Below are positions 61,370 to 64,000 of a stretch of 64,000 nucleotides of DNA, in pieces. Made by a program: the position numbers and the translations under genes. A model generated the notes under the pieces. The model searched no databases and was not told where the DNA came from. It worked only from the letters and a program-made list of their open reading frames with translations. Numbering within the stretch: the stretch's first letter is position 1; each line of letters begins with the position of its first letter. Source of the DNA: JAJPKK01 sp963747835 (GTDB lineage Bacteria; Pseudomonadota; Alphaproteobacteria; Rhizobiales; Xanthobacteraceae); NCBI GenBank assembly GCA_963747835.1, contig CAVVGO010000005.1, positions 2,976,001 through 3,040,000 on the forward strand, given 5' to 3'.

Positions 61370-61544
61370 GTTGAGGGTGCGCAAAGGGTGCCCTCAACGA
61401 TATCGAAAAGACGGGCCGGCGCTCCCTTGAGGGGTCCCTCGCGCTTGAGGCCGCCGCTGGTCAAAGTCCTTTGGGGAGGCCCGCGCTTTCGATGTGCGGG
61501 ATGCCCTCAATTGCCCTCGTGTTGACAGCGGGCGCTGAGGGCAT
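61370..61544. promoter_or_regulatory. repeated TTGAGGGC / TGCCCTCAA motifs upstream of the monooxygenase
   Basis: TTGAGGGT (61371), TGCCCTCAA (61389), TTGAGGGG (61427), TTGAGG (61445), TGCCCTCAA (61502), TGCCCTCG (61512) and TGAGGGCA (61536) recur in both orientations. The pair GTTGAGGG / CCCTCAAC (61370-61398) and the pair ATGCCCTCA / TGAGGGCAT (61501-61544) are perfect inverted arms. The second pair encloses a consensus TTGACA (61522-61527). This looks like a set of operator sites around a promoter. Confidence 0.45.
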
Positions 61545-61611
61545 GGCATTCCTCTTGCAAACGCTCTCGCTCGCTATCCTAATTCTGATGGTTTTAATCC
61601 CAGAGGCTTGC

Positions 61612-62916
61612 GTGGCTCCGAAGCAATTTCATCTTGCGTGGTTCACGTTTTTCGGCGTCGACGAATGGCTCGATCCGATGTCCTCGGGCGGTGGGAAGCC
61701 ATGGTCGGGCGATTTTTATGTCGAGTTCGCCCAAGCCCTGGAGCGCGCCTGCTTCGACTGCATCATGTTCGCCGACACGCTCATGGTTCCGCACGCCTAT
61801 GGCGACGATGCGGCTCATGCGCTGAAGAACTCCGTGAACGCGCCGCGACACGACCCGATACCGCTCGCCGCGGTGATCGGCGCGCAGACCCGGCATCTCG
61901 GCATCGTGGCGACCATGTCGACGCTGTCCTATCCGCCCTTCCTGCTGACGCGATTGGCCTGCACGGTCGACCACATCGCTACGGGTCGGTTCGGCTGGAA
62001 TATCGTCACCAGCGGTGAGGACGCGGCGGCGCAGAATTTCGGTCTCGACCGACTGCCTGAACACGACCTTCGCTACGAAATGGCCGAAGAGTACATGGAC
62101 CTTGTCAATCAACTGTTCGGTTCCTGGGATCAGGATGCGGTCGTGATGGATCGGCAAACCGCGACTTACGCGGACGGTGGCAAAGTCCGGCCGATCAATT
62201 TCGCCGGCAGCTATTACAAGTGCCGCGGTCCGCTCAATACGGTGCCTTCGCCGCAGGGGCGGCCGACCTACTTCCAGGCCGGCGGCTCACCGCGCGGACG
62301 CGCATTCGCTGCGAAACACGCCGACACCGTCATCGCGACCGCGAACGGCGTCAAGGCGATGAAACAATTCCGCGACGACGTACGCGAACGCGCCGCGGGA
62401 TTCGGACGCAATCCAGACGAAGTCAAGATCCTGTTCCAGCTCACGCCGGTGCTGGGAGAGACCGAAGCGGAAGCGCACGCCATCAATGAACGCCATCTCG
62501 CCTCGCAGCGTTACATCGATTTGCGGCTCTGCCACATCAGCGCGCTCACCGACATCGATTTCTCCCGGTTCGATCTCGATCAGCCGCTTCCTCCCCTCAC
62601 CACCAACGGCGAGTCCACGATGCTCGCGAAGTTTGCGCAATACGGCAGCAACAAGCCGCTGCGACAGCTTGCCCGCGAAGGCGGCAAGGGCGGCGTCGAC
62701 TTGATCGGAACCCCCGACCAGGTGGCCGACCGCATGGGTGAGATCATGGCAGAGGTGGGGGGCGACGGCTTCCTCATCAGGCAACCGTTCCTCCACATCA
62801 ATCGCCGTTACATCCACGAGGTCACCGAGGGTCTGGTCCCGGCGCTGCAGCGGCGCGGGCTGGTGCGGACGCGATACACCTGCCCGACGCTCTGCGAAAC
62901 GCTGCGCGAATTCTAA
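61612..62916 (+). CDS. NtaA/SnaA/DszA-family FMNH2-dependent monooxygenase
   Basis: A two-component luciferase-like flavin monooxygenase family that acts on nitrilotriacetate, EDTA, dibenzothiophene sulfone and similar substrates. The GTG start (VAPKQFHLAWFTFFGVDEWL) has AGAGG upstream and gives 434 residues; the frame is open further upstream. Signatures are HDPIPLAAVIGAQTRHLGIV, ATGRFGWNIVTSGEDAAAQN, AEEYMDLVNQLFGSWD and YFQAGGSPRGRAFAAKHAD. No flavin reductase is beside it. The adjacent convergent binding protein suggests uptake of a sulfur or nitrogen source. Confidence 0.87.
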   Translation: MAPKQFHLAWFTFFGVDEWLDPMSSGGGKPWSGDFYVEFAQALERACFDCIMFADTLMVPHAYGDDAAHALKNSVNAPRHDPIPLAAVIGAQTRHLGIVATMSTLSYPPFLLTRLACTVDHIATGRFGWNIVTSGEDAAAQNFGLDRLPEHDLRYEMAEEYMDLVNQLFGSWDQDAVVMDRQTATYADGGKVRPINFAGSYYKCRGPLNTVPSPQGRPTYFQAGGSPRGRAFAAKHADTVIATANGVKAMKQFRDDVRERAAGFGRNPDEVKILFQLTPVLGETEAEAHAINERHLASQRYIDLRLCHISALTDIDFSRFDLDQPLPPLTTNGESTMLAKFAQYGSNKPLRQLAREGGKGGVDLIGTPDQVADRMGEIMAEVGGDGFLIRQPFLHINRRYIHEVTEGLVPALQRRGLVRTRYTCPTLCETLREF

Positions 62917-62977
62917 CAGCGCCGGCTACTGCCACGATCGCGCTTTCAGCGCCCGGACGAATTGCATATCGATGATG

Positions 62978-63949
62978 TCATCGAACCGGACCGGGTGACT
63001 TGAGGATGCCGGCCTCAAGGACCACGGCGCTCGCCGTATCCCAGGATTGTTGCGACACCGTGCCGTCGAAACTCCACGCCTCATCGGCGTAGGAGCGCTC
63101 GAGCGTCGCCTTCACATCGTCGGCCGACATTGTCGGAAATTCCGTCTTGGCAATGAGCGCGATTTCGTCAGGATTGTCGTGGGCGAACTTCAGACCCCGG
63201 ATGACGCCTTTGACGAATTTGCGGACGGTGTCAGGGTCATCCTTGATTGAAGCGAGCCGTACATTGAGGGTCGTATAGGCGTAGGGCCCGAGCTCCCGCG
63301 GGATGTTGAAAATAGGCTCATCCCATACGCCGCTTCGCACGCCCTGGCTGACGGACGGTTCCGGTGCGACGCCGACGGTCGAGCCGCCGGCTTTGACGCT
63401 GGCAAGAACAGCGGATGATGCCATTTCGTTGAAAGTGGCGTCGGTCTTGGGATCGAGATGCCACGTTGCGAACAGATAGCGGAGTATGGAATTCGGAGTG
63501 CCGCCGAAAAAGCTGACGCCAATCGTCTTGCCCTTGATGTAGTTCGCCATCAGCTCTCCCGGAACGGGGCCCTTGCCTTTCTTGGCGACGAGGTACGCGG
63601 TGGCGCGATCATTGAGATTGACCACGGCGCGAAGTTCGGCGCCCTTCAGCTTGGCGAACGCATTATGCTCCGGACCGCCGACGAAGGCGAAGGCCTGGCC
63701 GCTCAGGACGGCGTTGGTGTGGGTCGAGCCGCCATCGACCGTCAACATTTTGACGTCCAAACCCTCCTCGGCGAAGAACCCTTTCGCGATTGCGGCGTAG
63801 AACGGCAGGGTCGCGGCGCCATGCCCCGGCTCAGCCACTACCAGCGTTTTCTTCTCCACCACGTTTTGGGCGATCGCGGTTGGCGATAGCATGACCGCGA
63901 CGCCGAACATCGACGCGAGCGCCACGTCCTGCCACCTGAGAATTGACAT
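62978..63949 (-). CDS. NMT1/SsuA-type ABC transporter substrate-binding protein
   Basis: A periplasmic binding protein (type II fold) of 323 residues. The signal peptide is MSILRWQDVALASMFGVAVM, with cleavage after AIAQ. Then come TLVVAEPGHGAATLPFYAAI, AKGFFAEEGLDVKMLTVDGG, the loop GKTIGVSFFGGTPNSILRYL, and a helix-rich C-terminal lobe. The ATG was chosen for the GGGAGAG site before it; an ATG 15 codons upstream is less likely. The permease and ATPase genes would lie downstream on the minus strand but are absent; the convergent monooxygenase is there instead. Confidence 0.87.
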   Translation of the reverse strand: MSILRWQDVALASMFGVAVMLSPTAIAQNVVEKKTLVVAEPGHGAATLPFYAAIAKGFFAEEGLDVKMLTVDGGSTHTNAVLSGQAFAFVGGPEHNAFAKLKGAELRAVVNLNDRATAYLVAKKGKGPVPGELMANYIKGKTIGVSFFGGTPNSILRYLFATWHLDPKTDATFNEMASSAVLASVKAGGSTVGVAPEPSVSQGVRSGVWDEPIFNIPRELGPYAYTTLNVRLASIKDDPDTVRKFVKGVIRGLKFAHDNPDEIALIAKTEFPTMSADDVKATLERSYADEAWSFDGTVSQQSWDTASAVVLEAGILKSPGPVR

Positions 63950-64000
63950 CGATGTCGCTCTCCCGGTGGTGCGGTGCTCCTTCGGGGTAGCCAAGCTCCG

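Larger units (their letters stand above)
60823..61611. other. long intergenic region before the monooxygenase gene
   Basis: A 789-base gap. It holds the terminator at 60867-60897, a cluster of AACAGGGAA-type repeats (60976-61157), and a region with repeated TTGAGGGC-like motifs (61370-61544) ending about 65 bases before the monooxygenase start. No protein-coding gene is recognisable. Confidence 0.55.

Overview
The window is 64 kb of high-GC DNA from an alphaproteobacterium, most likely of the order Hyphomicrobiales (Bradyrhizobium / Xanthobacteraceae type). The grounds are the S10-spc-str ribosomal gene order, the protein sequences, and the families of palindromic intergenic repeats. It looks like an imperfect draft assembly: seven places carry one extra base each, five of them in genes or RNAs the cell cannot lose (rplB, fusA, rpoB twice, tRNA-Trp) and two in branched-chain-amino-acid-type ABC transporter genes.

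Positions 85-24488 are all on the minus strand and form the translation/transcription core. Read in the direction of transcription they are rplJ-rplL-rpoB-rpoC, then rpsL-rpsG-fusA-tuf (str), rpsJ-rplC-rplD-rplW-rplB-rpsS-rplV-rpsC-rplP-rpmC-rpsQ (S10) and rplN-rplX-rplE-rpsN-rpsH-rplF-rplR-rpsE-rpmD-rplO (spc). The head of this cluster, tRNA-Trp-secE-nusG-rplK-rplA, lies at 30450-33038. It is separated from rplJ by an inserted plus-strand block (25028-30363) holding a small unknown gene and an RND efflux permease with its membrane-fusion partner. A TetR-style palindrome sits over that block's likely promoter.

Positions 33039-38708 are accessory DNA: repeat relics, a HigB/HigA toxin-antitoxin pair, a DUF429 protein, a DUF4126 membrane protein and an MFS exporter. 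Positions 39095-48150 (minus) look like an aromatic-compound uptake and degradation locus: a UbiD-type decarboxylase, a carboxymuconolactone-decarboxylase/AhpD-like protein, a MarR regulator, a complete Liv-type ABC transporter and an HpaB-type flavin hydroxylase. The transporter's binding-protein gene has a palindromic repeat lodged between its start codon and its signal peptide.

Positions 48351-51099 hold two transglutaminase-like proteins and an N-formylglutamate-amidohydrolase-family protein. Positions 51285-59856 (minus) are the most interesting region: a second Liv-type transporter followed by a DUF917 protein, a divergent urocanase lacking the conserved cysteine, and a second UbiD-family decarboxylase. 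DUF917 and urocanase paralogues are known from catabolism of thio- and S-methylthio-imidazole compounds derived from ergothioneine, so this may be an import and degradation operon for such a compound, with an added decarboxylase. The window ends with a secreted PEBP-family protein, an NtaA/DszA-type FMN monooxygenase preceded by repeated TTGAGGGC-like motifs, and an NMT1-type binding protein.
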